Source: Alphaproteobacteria bacterium
GTDB lineage: Bacteria > Pseudomonadota > Alphaproteobacteria > UBA9219
DNA length: 51,043 bases
Assembly (NCBI GenBank): GCA_013286365.1
Contig: JABDFY010000017.1
Span: 1 to 51,043 of the forward strand
Direction: 5' to 3'
Within the stretch, counting starts at the first letter, position 1; each line of letters starts with the position of its first letter. Below the pieces are notes generated by a model. That model was not told the DNA's origin. It did not search any database and saw only the letters and a program-made list of their open reading frames with translations. Shown piece by piece: positions 8,405 to 17,320 of this stretch. Made by a program: the position numbers and the translations under genes.

Positions 8405-10336
8405 ATGTCCGAAACCATTCCTGTCTCTCCCGACGCCGCAGCCTACGCATGGATCGATGCTGTCAAATATCAATCGATGTATGAGCATTCGATTGCCGAT
8501 CCTGATGGTTTTTGGGGCGAACAAGCGAAAACCCTTGATTGGATAAAACCGTTCACCAAAGTAAAGAACGCTGGTTTTGGCGACAAGGTAAGCATTCGTT
8601 GGTTTGAAGACGGCTCTTTGAATGTTGCTGTAAACTGCATCGATCGGCATTTACCCGATCGCGCCAACCAGACAGCCATCATCTGGGAGGGTGATAGTCC
8701 AACTGAACAAAAACACATCACTTATGCGGAGCTACACAAAGAAGTTTGCCGGTTTGCCAATGTGCTGAAAGCGCGAGGCGTCAAAAAGGGTGATCGCGTA
8801 ACAATCTATCTTCCGATGATCCTTGAAGCTGCTTATGCAATGTTGGCTTGCGCACGCATCGGTGCTGTCCATTCCGTTGTATTTGCCGGTTTTTCACCAC
8901 ACAGTTTGAAGGACCGCATCCTCGACTGTAACTCAACTATCATTATTACCGCCGACGAGGGGTTGCGTGGCGGTAAAAAAATTCCGTTAAAGGCTAATAC
9001 AGACGAAGCCTTAAAAAGCTGTCCTGCCGTCAAATCTGTTATCGTTGTACGCAGAACAGGCGACGGCATTGCCTGGCAGGAAAATCGCGATGTTTGGTAT
9101 CACGACGAAGTCGCTCACGTGAGTGCTGATTGTCCGGCCGAAGAGATGAATGCTGAAGATCCATTTTTTATTCTCTACACGTCAGGCTCCACCGGAAAAC
9201 CCAAAGGTGCCTTGCATACAACCGGCGGCTATCTGCTTTATGCCGCCCTGACCCATAGATACGTATTTGATTATCATGACGGCGAAGTTTATTGGTGTAC
9301 GGCTGATATCGGCTGGGTAACAGGACATAGCTATGTTGTCTATGGGCCACTTTGTAATGGTGCCACGAGCTTGATGTTCGAGGGCGTACCCAATTATCCT
9401 GATGCCTCGCGTTTTTGGCAGATCGTCGATAAACACAAAGTAAATATCTTTTATACCGCGCCCACAGCCATACGCGCCTTAATGCGTGAAGGCGAAGCGC
9501 CGGTCAAACGCTGCAGCCGAAAGAGTTTGCGCCTCTTGGCATCGGTTGGCGAACCCATAAATCCCGAGGCGTGGCTTTGGTATTACCGTGTCGTCGGCGA
9601 CGAACGGTGTCCTGTAATCGATACTTGGTGGCAAACCGAAACTGGCGGCCACATGATTGCACCGCTACCGGGTGCGACTGCCCTCAAGCCTGGTTCGGCA
9701 ACGTTTCCATTTTTCGGTATCAAACCTGTCATCGTTGATAATGATGGCCATACACTGGAAGGCGCTTGCGAAGGAAATTTATGCATAGCGCTTAGCTGGC
9801 CCGGACAAATGCGCACGATCTATGGCGACCATGATCGATTTGTCAAAACCTATTTCACCAGTTTTAAGGGCAAATATTTCACCGGTGACGGCTGCCGCCG
9901 CGATGAAGACGGGTATTACTGGATTACGGGACGTGTCGATGACGTTATCAATGTCGCTGGGCATCGTCTCGGCACGGCCGAAATCGAAAGCGCTCTTGTC
10001 GCGCATCCTAAAGTTGCCGAAGCCGCTGTGGTTGGGTTTCCACATGATATCAAGGGCCAAGGAATTTATGCCTATGTCACGCTTAACAAAGGTGAAGCGA
10101 CGAGCGAAGAATTGCGCAAAGAACTTATCGGCTGGGTACGAAAAGAAATCGGACCCATAGCAACGCCGGATATAATACAATGGGCTCCAGCTCTGCCTAA
10201 GACACGTTCGGGCAAAATCATGCGCCGGATCTTACGGAAAATTGCCGCCAATGAGTTTGATAACCTCGGCGACACCTCGACGCTTGCTGAACCTGAAGTT
10301 GTCGAACGGCTCATCGGCGGAAAGGGAAATCCCTGA
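8405..10336 (+). CDS. acs: Acetyl-CoA synthetase (AMP-forming)
   Basis: Activates acetate to acetyl-CoA through acetyl-AMP. It has 643 residues, the usual length. Visible motifs are the P-loop-like [11 protein letters not shown] (about 258-268), TWWQTETGG in the adenylation core, the hinge region [18 protein letters not shown], and the C-terminal [11 protein letters not shown] with K604, the conserved lysine reversibly acetylated in this family. The N-terminus has the family start [17 protein letters not shown] in the form [15 protein letters not shown] 8405 is preferred over an in-frame start four codons upstream because it gives the normal N-terminus. It feeds acetate into the acetyl-CoA pool that the nearby PHA genes could draw on. 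Confidence 0.97.
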   Translation: MSETIPVSPDAAAYAWIDAVKYQSMYEHSIADPDGFWGEQAKTLDWIKPFTKVKNAGFGDKVSIRWFEDGSLNVAVNCIDRHLPDRANQTAIIWEGDSPTEQKHITYAELHKEVCRFANVLKARGVKKGDRVTIYLPMILEAAYAMLACARIGAVHSVVFAGFSPHSLKDRILDCNSTIIITADEGLRGGKKIPLKANTDEALKSCPAVKSVIVVRRTGDGIAWQENRDVWYHDEVAHVSADCPAEEMNAEDPFFILYTSGSTGKPKGALHTTGGYLLYAALTHRYVFDYHDGEVYWCTADIGWVTGHSYVVYGPLCNGATSLMFEGVPNYPDASRFWQIVDKHKVNIFYTAPTAIRALMREGEAPVKRCSRKSLRLLASVGEPINPEAWLWYYRVVGDERCPVIDTWWQTETGGHMIAPLPGATALKPGSATFPFFGIKPVIVDNDGHTLEGACEGNLCIALSWPGQMRTIYGDHDRFVKTYFTSFKGKYFTGDGCRRDEDGYYWITGRVDDVINVAGHRLGTAEIESALVAHPKVAEAAVVGFPHDIKGQGIYAYVTLNKGEATSEELRKELIGWVRKEIGPIATPDIIQWAPALPKTRSGKIMRRILRKIAANEFDNLGDTSTLAEPEVVERLIGGKGNP

Positions 10337-10430
10337 GTAGTCAGACCCAATCTTTCAGCAATCAAATAACGAGTTTGCCGTCTCTAACAGTTAAACTGGT
10401 TCGGCCACCGAGCCTTATTCTACGCAGCCA

Positions 10431-11312
10431 TTGCGCCCTGAGCTGCGATCCTTTATCTCGGATGAACGACACCAACATTTAGGTTTGGCCTTGCCTGATA
10501 AGAATCAAAAAATCCTCATGTGCGCACCGGATCATTTCGAGGTGGATTACGTCATTAATCCATGGATGTACGGTAATCGTGGCAAGACGGACAATCGGTT
10601 GGCACGGGAACAATGGGATGCCTTGAGATCTGCCTTGGCCGTGCATGCAGAAATCGTTTTGCTTAAACCGCAACCGGGATTGCCGGACATGGTTTTTACG
10701 GCCAACGCCGGCATGGTACTTGGGCACCTCGCTGTTCTCAGCCATTTCTTGGCGCCAGAGCGGCAAGGCGAGGAGAAACACTTTAGATCTTGGTTTGAGG
10801 CGAATGGCTTCAAATTGCCGCCATGGCCAGAGAAGGTATATTTTGAAGGTGCTGGCGATGCCTTGCTTGATCGTGGAAAAGAGACAATTTGGGCTGGTTA
10901 CGGGTTTCGCTCAAAAATGCCTTCACCACGTTTGATTGAAGCCATTTTCAGCCGTCCCGTTATGGCTTTGCAGCTCGTCAACCCGAATTTTTATCATCTT
11001 GATACATGTCTATGCCCACTCGAAGGCGGTTACCTGATGTACTACCCGGCGGCTTTTGATGAAGAAAGTCAAAAACGCATACTCGACAATGTGTTGCCCG
11101 AAAAGCGTATCGTGGTTTCAGATGACGATGCAAAAGCCTTTGCTTGTAATGCGGTCGATATTCGTAAACATATTTTTATGAATGGGGCGTCGGCGCATTT
11201 ACAAGGCCAGCTGCGGGCGGCTGGCTTCTCACCTCTTATTGTACCCTTATCCGAGTTTATGAAAGCTGGCGGGGCTGCAAAATGTTTGACGCTAAAGCTG
11301 GTCGAACCTTAG
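10431..11312 (+). CDS. Dimethylargininase / arginine deiminase-type hydrolase
   Basis: A member of the guanidine-modifying superfamily, probably hydrolysing N(omega)-methylated arginine or a related guanidino compound to citrulline or a similar product. Residues 29-45 (LMCAPDHFEVDYVINPWM) are a strong family signature. The catalytic features are the Asp/Glu loop FEGAGDALL, His in FYHLDTCLCPL, and a C-terminal nucleophile Cys in GGAAKCLTLKL. There are 293 residues from TTG 10431; a second TTG at 10491, with a weak AGG upstream, gives a tighter N-terminus, so the start is uncertain. It is 11 nt upstream of the PAP2 gene and probably cotranscribed. The exact substrate cannot be read from the sequence. 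Confidence 0.82.
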   Translation: MRPELRSFISDERHQHLGLALPDKNQKILMCAPDHFEVDYVINPWMYGNRGKTDNRLAREQWDALRSALAVHAEIVLLKPQPGLPDMVFTANAGMVLGHLAVLSHFLAPERQGEEKHFRSWFEANGFKLPPWPEKVYFEGAGDALLDRGKETIWAGYGFRSKMPSPRLIEAIFSRPVMALQLVNPNFYHLDTCLCPLEGGYLMYYPAAFDEESQKRILDNVLPEKRIVVSDDDAKAFACNAVDIRKHIFMNGASAHLQGQLRAAGFSPLIVPLSEFMKAGGAAKCLTLKLVEP

Positions 11313-11323
11313 CAGAGGCGAGC

Positions 11324-12025
11324 ATGCGCATCGTTTTAATCATACTGCTGACGTTGCTCATTATGGCCTGCCTTATCTTTTGGCCGCGGATCGATCTCAT
11401 TGTTTCAGGATTGTTTTATGAGCCTGAAAATGGATTTTTTATGCGTAACGACTGGTTGCTTCGGTTTGTTCACTATGCTGCTTATGGCGGCGCTCGCATT
11501 CTCGGTCTTTTTCTATTTTTTATGACCGTACTTACGGCAATCTTACGAACAAGCGTTGCTTCTTTAGGATCCAGAGCGTGGCTTTTTCTGTTTTTGGCAT
11601 TGCTTATTGGTCCTGGACTTGTGGCCAATGTGGTGTTGAAAGACCATTGGGGACGCGCACGACCGAGTGAAATTACCACATTTGGTGGTAAAGCACAATT
11701 TACACCGGCGCTGGAAATTGCGCATGAGTGTGACCGAAACTGTTCCTTCGTCTCCGGAGATGGTGCCTTCGGGTTTTATCTCACATCATTTGCTTATGTA
11801 GTCCCGCCACGTAAATCACGCCGCTATTTTTGGTGTGCGGCTGGATTGGGTCTGCTCTGTTCATTGGCGCGGCTTATAGCGGGCGCACATTTTTTCAGCG
11901 ATAACCTCTTTGCGGCATTTTTTATGTTGGCCGTAAGTGCTGGGTTAAATACGATAATGTTTGGCTGGCAAAAGACACGGCAGTGTTGGCAAAATTGGTT
12001 TTATGCTGGTTTTGATAAGGGCTAA
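11324..12025 (+). CDS. PAP2-family membrane phosphatase
   Basis: An integral membrane phosphatase of 233 residues, likely acting on lipid phosphates such as undecaprenyl diphosphate, lipid A or phosphatidylglycerol phosphate. Motif 1 is KDHWGRARPSE and motif 3 is ARLIAGAHFFSD (Arg, His, Asp in register). Motif 2 reads SFVSGDGAFG, where the usual PSGH histidine is replaced by Asp. About five to six hydrophobic segments are visible, starting at residue 2. ATG 11324 is preferred over the upstream ATG 11282 because it is preceded by AGAGG and opens the first membrane segment. It follows the dimethylargininase gene by 11 nt. Confidence 0.88.
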   Translation: MRIVLIILLTLLIMACLIFWPRIDLIVSGLFYEPENGFFMRNDWLLRFVHYAAYGGARILGLFLFFMTVLTAILRTSVASLGSRAWLFLFLALLIGPGLVANVVLKDHWGRARPSEITTFGGKAQFTPALEIAHECDRNCSFVSGDGAFGFYLTSFAYVVPPRKSRRYFWCAAGLGLLCSLARLIAGAHFFSDNLFAAFFMLAVSAGLNTIMFGWQKTRQCWQNWFYAGFDKG

Positions 12026-12027
12026 AA

Positions 12028-12048
12028 GTGTTAATTTATTATTAACAC
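12028..12048. promoter_or_regulatory. AT-rich inverted repeat before the repeat protein gene
   Basis: GTGTTAAT and ATTAACAC form a perfect 8-bp inverted repeat around the 5-nt spacer TTATT. It starts 2 nt after the PAP2 stop and ends 54 nt before the next start. It lacks a T tract, so an operator or a promoter element for the downstream gene seems more likely than a terminator. No binding protein is identified. Confidence 0.4.
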
Positions 12049-12102
12049 CTCCAATGGCATTATGATAGATGGCGGAGGGGGAGAAAAAAAGAAGGGGCAA
12101 CT

Positions 12103-13770
12103 ATGTCCAGCAGTTCTAATCTTGGCGTGACGCCTGCCGGGAGCGTGACGAATAGCGCTTTTCTGGGTTACAACCAGGTTTTCTCGTCGCAAACGAACGC
12201 AGTTTCCATCGGCGGTTTGTCACAAAATCAAACCGACCTCAGCGTTTCTAGCCAGCTTTCGCAAAATGTACCGAACGACTATTTCAATTTCAATTTTGAA
12301 AGCGGCAGCGCGATCAAACTCGGCTTTAATAGTCTATCTAATACACAAGGTGGCACAATTCCTTTTGCATCCGATCTGCGTGTGCAAGTACTCAACAGCG
12401 CGGGTACAGTCATAGCCGATAGCGATGGCACACCAGACCAGCAAACAGCCTACAGCCAACTAACGTCATCAAGCGGCCTCGCGGCGAGCAACGGAACCTA
12501 TTCTGTCAAGGTGAGCTATTTACCCGGCACGCCAATCTATAACCAGGCTTACAATTTTCAGCTCTATTCGGGCACAACCTACAGCAATACCTTTACCACA
12601 ACGGCGCTGATCCAATCGTATGATCCTAATCTATTCGTCTCGGCTTCTTCCGTTGTCACGCCATCGTCAAATCTTTCGGTTTATACAAAAACGGCCAACC
12701 TGACGGCGAATAATGCATCGTCGCCGATCAGCATCGGACAACTTAATCCTGGTACGGAGCTGTCAGCTACAACGCTGGCAAACACACAATCGCCCGATAG
12801 CACTTATGGCTTTAATGTGGGCCAAAGCGGCGCGATTTCTCTCAACCTTAACAATACCTCGATCACCAAGGCGCAATTGGATGTTCAGCTTATCGATAGC
12901 CAAGGTAATGTTGTGGCTGACAATAATGGCACGCAAGCCCAGCAGAATGCTTATACCGAGCTCACCTCAGGCGCCGGCTTACAGGCTGCTGCTGGCCAAT
13001 ACACATTGAATGTCGGCTATGCAGCGGGACAGGATACCAATAACGCGCAAACTTACAATTTTCAATTGAATGAAGGCATGGTTTACAACCAAGTCTATAG
13101 CACTTCAGTTATCCAAAAAACGAACAACAATTATTCGGTCGGCAGTAATTTAAATGTCTATGCCGACGAGCAGGCACAACTTTTTACACGCCAGGAATTT
13201 AACCAGATCAAAGCGACGGCAGCCTCGGCAATTAATATAGGTTGGCTTGATAAAAATGTCTCGAGCCTAGCCGTGAGCAGTGAATTAACCTCAGTTGATA
13301 GCGCGGATTATTACAACTTTACGCTGCAACAGGGCAACAATTTCAAGCTTGCATTTAATAATCTAACAGACTCTTCAGCCCTACATGTTCAAGTTCTCGA
13401 TAGCAGTGGGCTAGGCGTTGTAGCTGACAATCAAGGTACCAGTGCTCAACAGGCGGCCTTTGCGGCGCTTACGTCAGATAGCGGGCTGAACGCAAGTCCT
13501 GGCCAGTATATTGTTAAGGTGAGCTACGCTAATGGGGCCAGTAAAAGCAGTAATGAGGTCTATGGCTTTCAACTTTACTCGGGCGACTCATATACCAGCC
13601 TCGACAAGACGACAGCCTCACCCCAAACACTGCAAAACCTACTCTTAAGCGGCGGTTCGCAGGGTTATACGCCCACTTCAGAATCGGCCTCATTGCTTAC
13701 CGATTTATCCAACGGGACAACCATTAGCCTATTCAATTCGAGTTTGTTCAGTACGAACGTTTTCGCTTAG
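12103..13770 (+). CDS. Three-repeat PPC-like (beta-sandwich) protein, probably exported
   Basis: A 555-residue protein very rich in Ser, Thr, Asn, Gln and Gly and nearly free of Cys. It consists of three tandem units at residues about 35-160, 209-330 and 377-498. Each unit runs IGxL, then DYFNF or similar, a hydrophobic FN strand, VQVLDS, VADNxGT, QQxAYxxLTS, GxYxVKVSY and YxFQLYSG. This resembles bacterial pre-peptidase C-terminal (PPC) domains found in secreted proteins. There is no Sec signal at the N-terminus (MSSSSNLGVTPAGS), and the C-terminus ends SLFSTNVFA, so type I or another signal-less export route is possible. A good ribosome site (AAGGGG) precedes the ATG. The role is unknown; surface or matrix function is an inference. 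Confidence 0.85.
   Translation: MSSSSNLGVTPAGSVTNSAFLGYNQVFSSQTNAVSIGGLSQNQTDLSVSSQLSQNVPNDYFNFNFESGSAIKLGFNSLSNTQGGTIPFASDLRVQVLNSAGTVIADSDGTPDQQTAYSQLTSSSGLAASNGTYSVKVSYLPGTPIYNQAYNFQLYSGTTYSNTFTTTALIQSYDPNLFVSASSVVTPSSNLSVYTKTANLTANNASSPISIGQLNPGTELSATTLANTQSPDSTYGFNVGQSGAISLNLNNTSITKAQLDVQLIDSQGNVVADNNGTQAQQNAYTELTSGAGLQAAAGQYTLNVGYAAGQDTNNAQTYNFQLNEGMVYNQVYSTSVIQKTNNNYSVGSNLNVYADEQAQLFTRQEFNQIKATAASAINIGWLDKNVSSLAVSSELTSVDSADYYNFTLQQGNNFKLAFNNLTDSSALHVQVLDSSGLGVVADNQGTSAQQAAFAALTSDSGLNASPGQYIVKVSYANGASKSSNEVYGFQLYSGDSYTSLDKTTASPQTLQNLLLSGGSQGYTPTSESASLLTDLSNGTTISLFNSSLFSTNVFA
12205..13596 (+). repeat. Three tandem domain-coding repeats
   Basis: Protein-level repeats within one gene at 12205-12582, 12727-13092 and 13231-13596. 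They share the order IGxL / FNF / VQVLDS / VADNxGT / QQ-AY-LTS / VKVSY / FQLYSG. DNA identity between units is low, so the duplication is old. Linkers of about 48 residues separate them. Confidence 0.75.
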
Positions 13771-13807
13771 TCAATCGTCGCAAAGACGGTTCATGAGCCC
13801 AAATTGG

Positions 13808-14275
13808 CTAAGACTTTAGCGCAAAGACAGCTTCAATTTCGACAGCAGCATTACGCGGAAGCACATTCGTACCCACAGCAAAACGTGCGTGTTGACCTTC
13901 GGCACCAAATATTTGCTGCATGAGTTCAGAAGCGCCATTGATGACTTGCGGTTGATCGGAAAAATCTGGTGTGCAGGCGACAAAGCCTCCCAGTTTGATA
14001 CAGCGCGCGACCTTATCGAGATCACCACCACAAGCCGTGTTCAAATGGGCAAGTATATTGAGCGCACAAAGTTTTGCCGCCTGTTGTCCCGTAGCGATGT
14101 CGATCTCAGCGCCCAACTTACCGGTGATTTTTATCTGTCCGTTTTCTATTGGTAATTGTCCTGAAATAAACACCAGGTTTCCTGCAATCGTGTAAGGCAC
14201 ATAGGCAGCGACCGGCACGCTTGGGACCGGCAGCGTGAGACCGAGAGAAGCGATTTTATTGGCGATAGTGGACAA
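13808..14275 (-). CDS. RidA/YjgF-family protein
   Basis: A 155-residue protein of the RidA family, which includes enamine/imine deaminases that remove reactive intermediates from PLP enzymes. The sequence shows VPYTIAGNLVFISGQLP, the AAKLCALNILAHL helix, and the typical C-terminal half with VGTNVLPRNAAVEIEAVFAL. The family arginine is found here in LPRNAAVEIE. This subtype (about 150 residues) belongs to the longer YjgF-like clade rather than classical RidA. It starts at TTG 14275, since the near ATG is out of frame and an AGCAGG ribosome site sits 9 nt upstream. It is convergent with the repeat-protein gene and downstream of clpA on the same strand. Confidence 0.85.
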   Translation of the reverse strand: MSTIANKIASLGLTLPVPSVPVAAYVPYTIAGNLVFISGQLPIENGQIKITGKLGAEIDIATGQQAAKLCALNILAHLNTACGGDLDKVARCIKLGGFVACTPDFSDQPQVINGASELMQQIFGAEGQHARFAVGTNVLPRNAAVEIEAVFALKS

Positions 14276-14390
14276 GGCATTAATCCTGCTGATGATCTAG
14301 GTTCTTGCCAGTATAAGTGACTAAATCTGGCAAAAATTCAACTCATTTTCTCGGTCAGATCGATCAAGGGATTGCGAAGATCGGCGGATT

Positions 14391-16706
14391 TTAGTGCTCG
14401 ACTAATTCTTCTGTTTTTTCATCTTCATCAGATGGCGGCGGAGTTTTTGTTTCTTCCTGGTAGGCAAATGTCAGTTTTCCGCTGTCGGTATCGAGGCCAA
14501 CAAGAACGATCCCGCCTTTTTGCAATTGGCCGAAGAGCAGCTCTTCTGCCAAAGGTTTTTTAAGATGTTCTTGAATGACGCGGCTGAGCGGACGAGCACC
14601 AAACGACGGGTCATAACCTTTTCTGCCAAGCCACGCGCGTGCTTCATTGGAAAGTTCAATTGTAACGCCGCGGTCGGCCAGTTGAGCTTCGAGCTGTAGG
14701 ACAAACTTATCCACAACACGATCAATAATCTCGGGCGTCAACGCGTTAAATCCTATGATGGCATCAAGCCTGTTGCGAAACTCTGGCGTGAACAAGTGAT
14801 TGATCGCATCCGTATCATCGCCCTCGCGTTTTTCACGGATGAAGCCGATAGCCGGTTTGGCAAGATCTGCGGCGCCGGCATTGGTTGTCATAATCAAAAT
14901 GACGTTCCTAAAATCGATGACTTTGCCGTTGTGATCGGTCAATTTGCCATGATCCATGACTTGCAGCAGAATATTGTAAAGGTCGATATGTGCTTTTTCG
15001 ATTTCATCGAGCAGCAGCACACAGTGTGGATTTTGATCTACGGCATCGGTTAATAACCCGCCTTGATCAAAGCCCACATAGCCGGGGGGCGCGCCGATCA
15101 GGCGCGATATGCTGTGACGTTCCATATATTCCGACATATCGAAGCGCTTCAACTCGATACCCATGCTTTTAGAGAGTTGACGCGCCACTTCTGTCTTGCC
15201 GACACCGGTTGGGCCTGAGAACAGATAACAGCCAATGGGTTTTTCCGGTTCGCGCAAACCTGCGCGTGCAAGCTTGATGGCGGCGACCAGCGCATGAATG
15301 GCTTGATCTTGGCCATAAACCATGGCTTTGAGATCGCGCTCCAAATTGCGCAGAGTTTCACGGTCATCGTGACTAATAGAACGCGGTGGAATGCGTGCGA
15401 TTTTGGCAATCACTGCTTCGATGTCTTTGACGGTAATGGTTTTCTTTCGTTTCGCCGGCGACAGGAGCATTTGTGCTGCCCCTACTTCATCGATGACGTC
15501 GATAGCTTTATCCGGCAATTTACGGTCACCGATATATTTGGCCGATAATTCTACCGCTGCTCGCAGGGCATCCGCCGTATAACGGACGTGGTGGTGGTCC
15601 TCGTAATAAGGCTTGAGGCCAACGAGGATTTTGACGGCGTCATCTTCAGAGGGCTCGTTAACGTCGATCTTTTGGAAGCGGCGCACGAGAGCGCGGTCTT
15701 TTTCGAAATAGTTGCGGTATTCTTTGTACGTCGTGGAACCTATGCAGCGTAAATCGCCGTTAGACAGCGCTGGCTTAAGGAGATTAGAGGCGTCCATGGA
15801 TCCGCCAGATGTAGCGCCGGCACCGATAACGGTATGTATCTCGTCGATGAAAAGAACGGCGCCAGGAATAACCTTCATTTCTGCGAGAACGTTTTTGAGA
15901 CGTTCTTCGAAGTCGCCGCGGTAACGCGTTCCGGCCAGCAAGGCACCCATATCGAGCGAATAAATCACAGCATTTTGCAAGACTTCCGGCACTTCGCCCT
16001 TGACGATACGGCGCGCCAAGCCCTCGGCTATGGCGGTTTTGCCAACGCCAGGATCGCCGACATAAAGGGGGTTGTTCTTTTGGCGTCGGCACAGGATTTG
16101 AATGGTGCGATCGACCTCAAGAGCCCGACCTATGAGCGGATCTATCTTCCCTTCTTGTGCCTTTTGATTGAGGTTGGTGCAATACGCATCGAGAGCATCG
16201 CGGCCTTTTTTAGCGGCGCGGTTGTCGGCAGTTTCTTCTTCAACGCCGCTTGGCGGACTGGCACTAGATCCCGATTTACTTTTTGTGATGCCGTGCGAAA
16301 TATAATTGACGGCGTCAAAACGCGTCATTTCTTGTCCTTGCAAGAAATAGACGGCGTGGCTCTCACGTTCAGAGAAAAGTGAGACCAGTACATTGGCGCC
16401 GGTTACTTCTTCGCGGCCGGAAGACTGCACATGGATGACGGCGCGTTGTAAGACGCGTTGAAAGCCTGCCGTGGGTTTAGCATCGACTTCCAGTGTTGCG
16501 AGGCTCGTTAGCTCCTCATCAAGGTATTTGGCAAGTTCAAGACGCAATCGATCAATATTGACACTGCAGGCGCGCATGACAGCTACAGCATCTTGATCTT
16601 CGGTGAGTGCCATCAATAAGTGTTCAAGGGTGGAGTATTCGTGATGACGTTCGTTCGCCAACGCGAGAGCGTAATGGAGCGTTCTTTCGAGATTACGTGA
16701 AAGCAT
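14391..16706 (-). CDS. clpA: ClpA, ATPase subunit of the ClpAP protease
   Basis: A 771-residue AAA+ unfoldase that delivers substrates to ClpP. The N-domain (residues 1-140) contains two Clp_N repeats. The D1 Walker A is GDPGVGKT (217-224) with Walker B VLFIDEIHT. D2 has GPTGVGKT and LLLDEIEKAH. The C-terminal D2-small domain contains GYDPSFGARPL, and the end is an acidic tail. ATG 16706 is chosen, giving the conserved LSRNLERTLHYALALA start; the frame extends 18 codons upstream. The adaptor ClpS lies 2.4 kb upstream on the same strand, separated here by queF and a malonyl-CoA decarboxylase. Confidence 0.97.
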   Translation of the reverse strand: MLSRNLERTLHYALALANERHHEYSTLEHLLMALTEDQDAVAVMRACSVNIDRLRLELAKYLDEELTSLATLEVDAKPTAGFQRVLQRAVIHVQSSGREEVTGANVLVSLFSERESHAVYFLQGQEMTRFDAVNYISHGITKSKSGSSASPPSGVEEETADNRAAKKGRDALDAYCTNLNQKAQEGKIDPLIGRALEVDRTIQILCRRQKNNPLYVGDPGVGKTAIAEGLARRIVKGEVPEVLQNAVIYSLDMGALLAGTRYRGDFEERLKNVLAEMKVIPGAVLFIDEIHTVIGAGATSGGSMDASNLLKPALSNGDLRCIGSTTYKEYRNYFEKDRALVRRFQKIDVNEPSEDDAVKILVGLKPYYEDHHHVRYTADALRAAVELSAKYIGDRKLPDKAIDVIDEVGAAQMLLSPAKRKKTITVKDIEAVIAKIARIPPRSISHDDRETLRNLERDLKAMVYGQDQAIHALVAAIKLARAGLREPEKPIGCYLFSGPTGVGKTEVARQLSKSMGIELKRFDMSEYMERHSISRLIGAPPGYVGFDQGGLLTDAVDQNPHCVLLLDEIEKAHIDLYNILLQVMDHGKLTDHNGKVIDFRNVILIMTTNAGAADLAKPAIGFIREKREGDDTDAINHLFTPEFRNRLDAIIGFNALTPEIIDRVVDKFVLQLEAQLADRGVTIELSNEARAWLGRKGYDPSFGARPLSRVIQEHLKKPLAEELLFGQLQKGGIVLVGLDTDSGKLTFAYQEETKTPPPSDEDEKTEELVEH

Positions 16707-16849
16707 CAGACCCCTACAATCCACATAAGTATTAGATAGTAACAATCGAATTATAAACAAGGGGTTACTTAACCCAAACCTGTGGCAATAAAAGGGCAGA
16801 AAACAGGGGGTCTAGCTCAGGAAAGGGGCGTGGGGCAGCGAAAAGTTGC

Positions 16850-17320
16850 TCAGCCTCTGCCTCTGTAGGGTTTGACGCCGGTATCTGGCACAGAGACCTC
16901 TTTAGGCAGCTTGCCATGTTGAAAAAAGACGTCGATCGGCATGCCCCCGCGCGGGTACCAATAGCCGGAAATCCTTATCCATTTTGGCCTGATAGCTTGA
17001 ATGAGGCGATGGCCGATCATGACGGTGCAGTCTTCGTGAAAGGCGCCATGATTTCGAAAGGATTGTAAGAACAGCTTTAACGACTTGCTCTCGATCAAAA
17101 ACTTATTTGGCACAAAATCGATGACGATGTGGGCAAAATCAGGTTGTCCCGTCACCGGACAGAGACTGGTAAATTCAGGGCAGGTAAAGCGAACAAGATA
17201 GTCGTACTGCGAAAAAGGCTTCGCAATCTTTTCAAATTTTGCTTTGTCGGGTGAGACAGGAAATTTGGCTGCGTGACCGAGTAGTCTAAGGTTTTTATGG
17301 AGCGGGATTGTTGACATCAT
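16850..17320 (-). CDS. queF: QueF, NADPH-dependent preQ0 reductase
   Basis: Reduces 7-cyano-7-deazaguanine (preQ0) to preQ1 in queuosine synthesis. At 156 residues it is the short, type I form. The nucleophile cysteine is in [12 protein letters not shown] with its partner Asp; the signature ESKSLKLF follows, then the FHEDCTV and [13 protein letters not shown] segments. Two adjacent ATGs (17320 and 17317) are possible starts. It overlaps the end of the malonyl-CoA decarboxylase gene by about 25 nt, so the two are probably coupled, although their pathways have no evident link. Confidence 0.95.
   Translation of the reverse strand: MMSTIPLHKNLRLLGHAAKFPVSPDKAKFEKIAKPFSQYDYLVRFTCPEFTSLCPVTGQPDFAHIVIDFVPNKFLIESKSLKLFLQSFRNHGAFHEDCTVMIGHRLIQAIRPKWIRISGYWYPRGGMPIDVFFQHGKLPKEVSVPDTGVKPYRGRG

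Noticed and set aside
9779..10180. 133-codon antisense frame inside acs
   Set aside because: Complementary-strand shadow of a strongly conserved gene.
15834..16382. 182-codon frame antisense to clpA
   Set aside because: It is the shadow of clpA in the complementary strand; the clpA frame is fully conserved.
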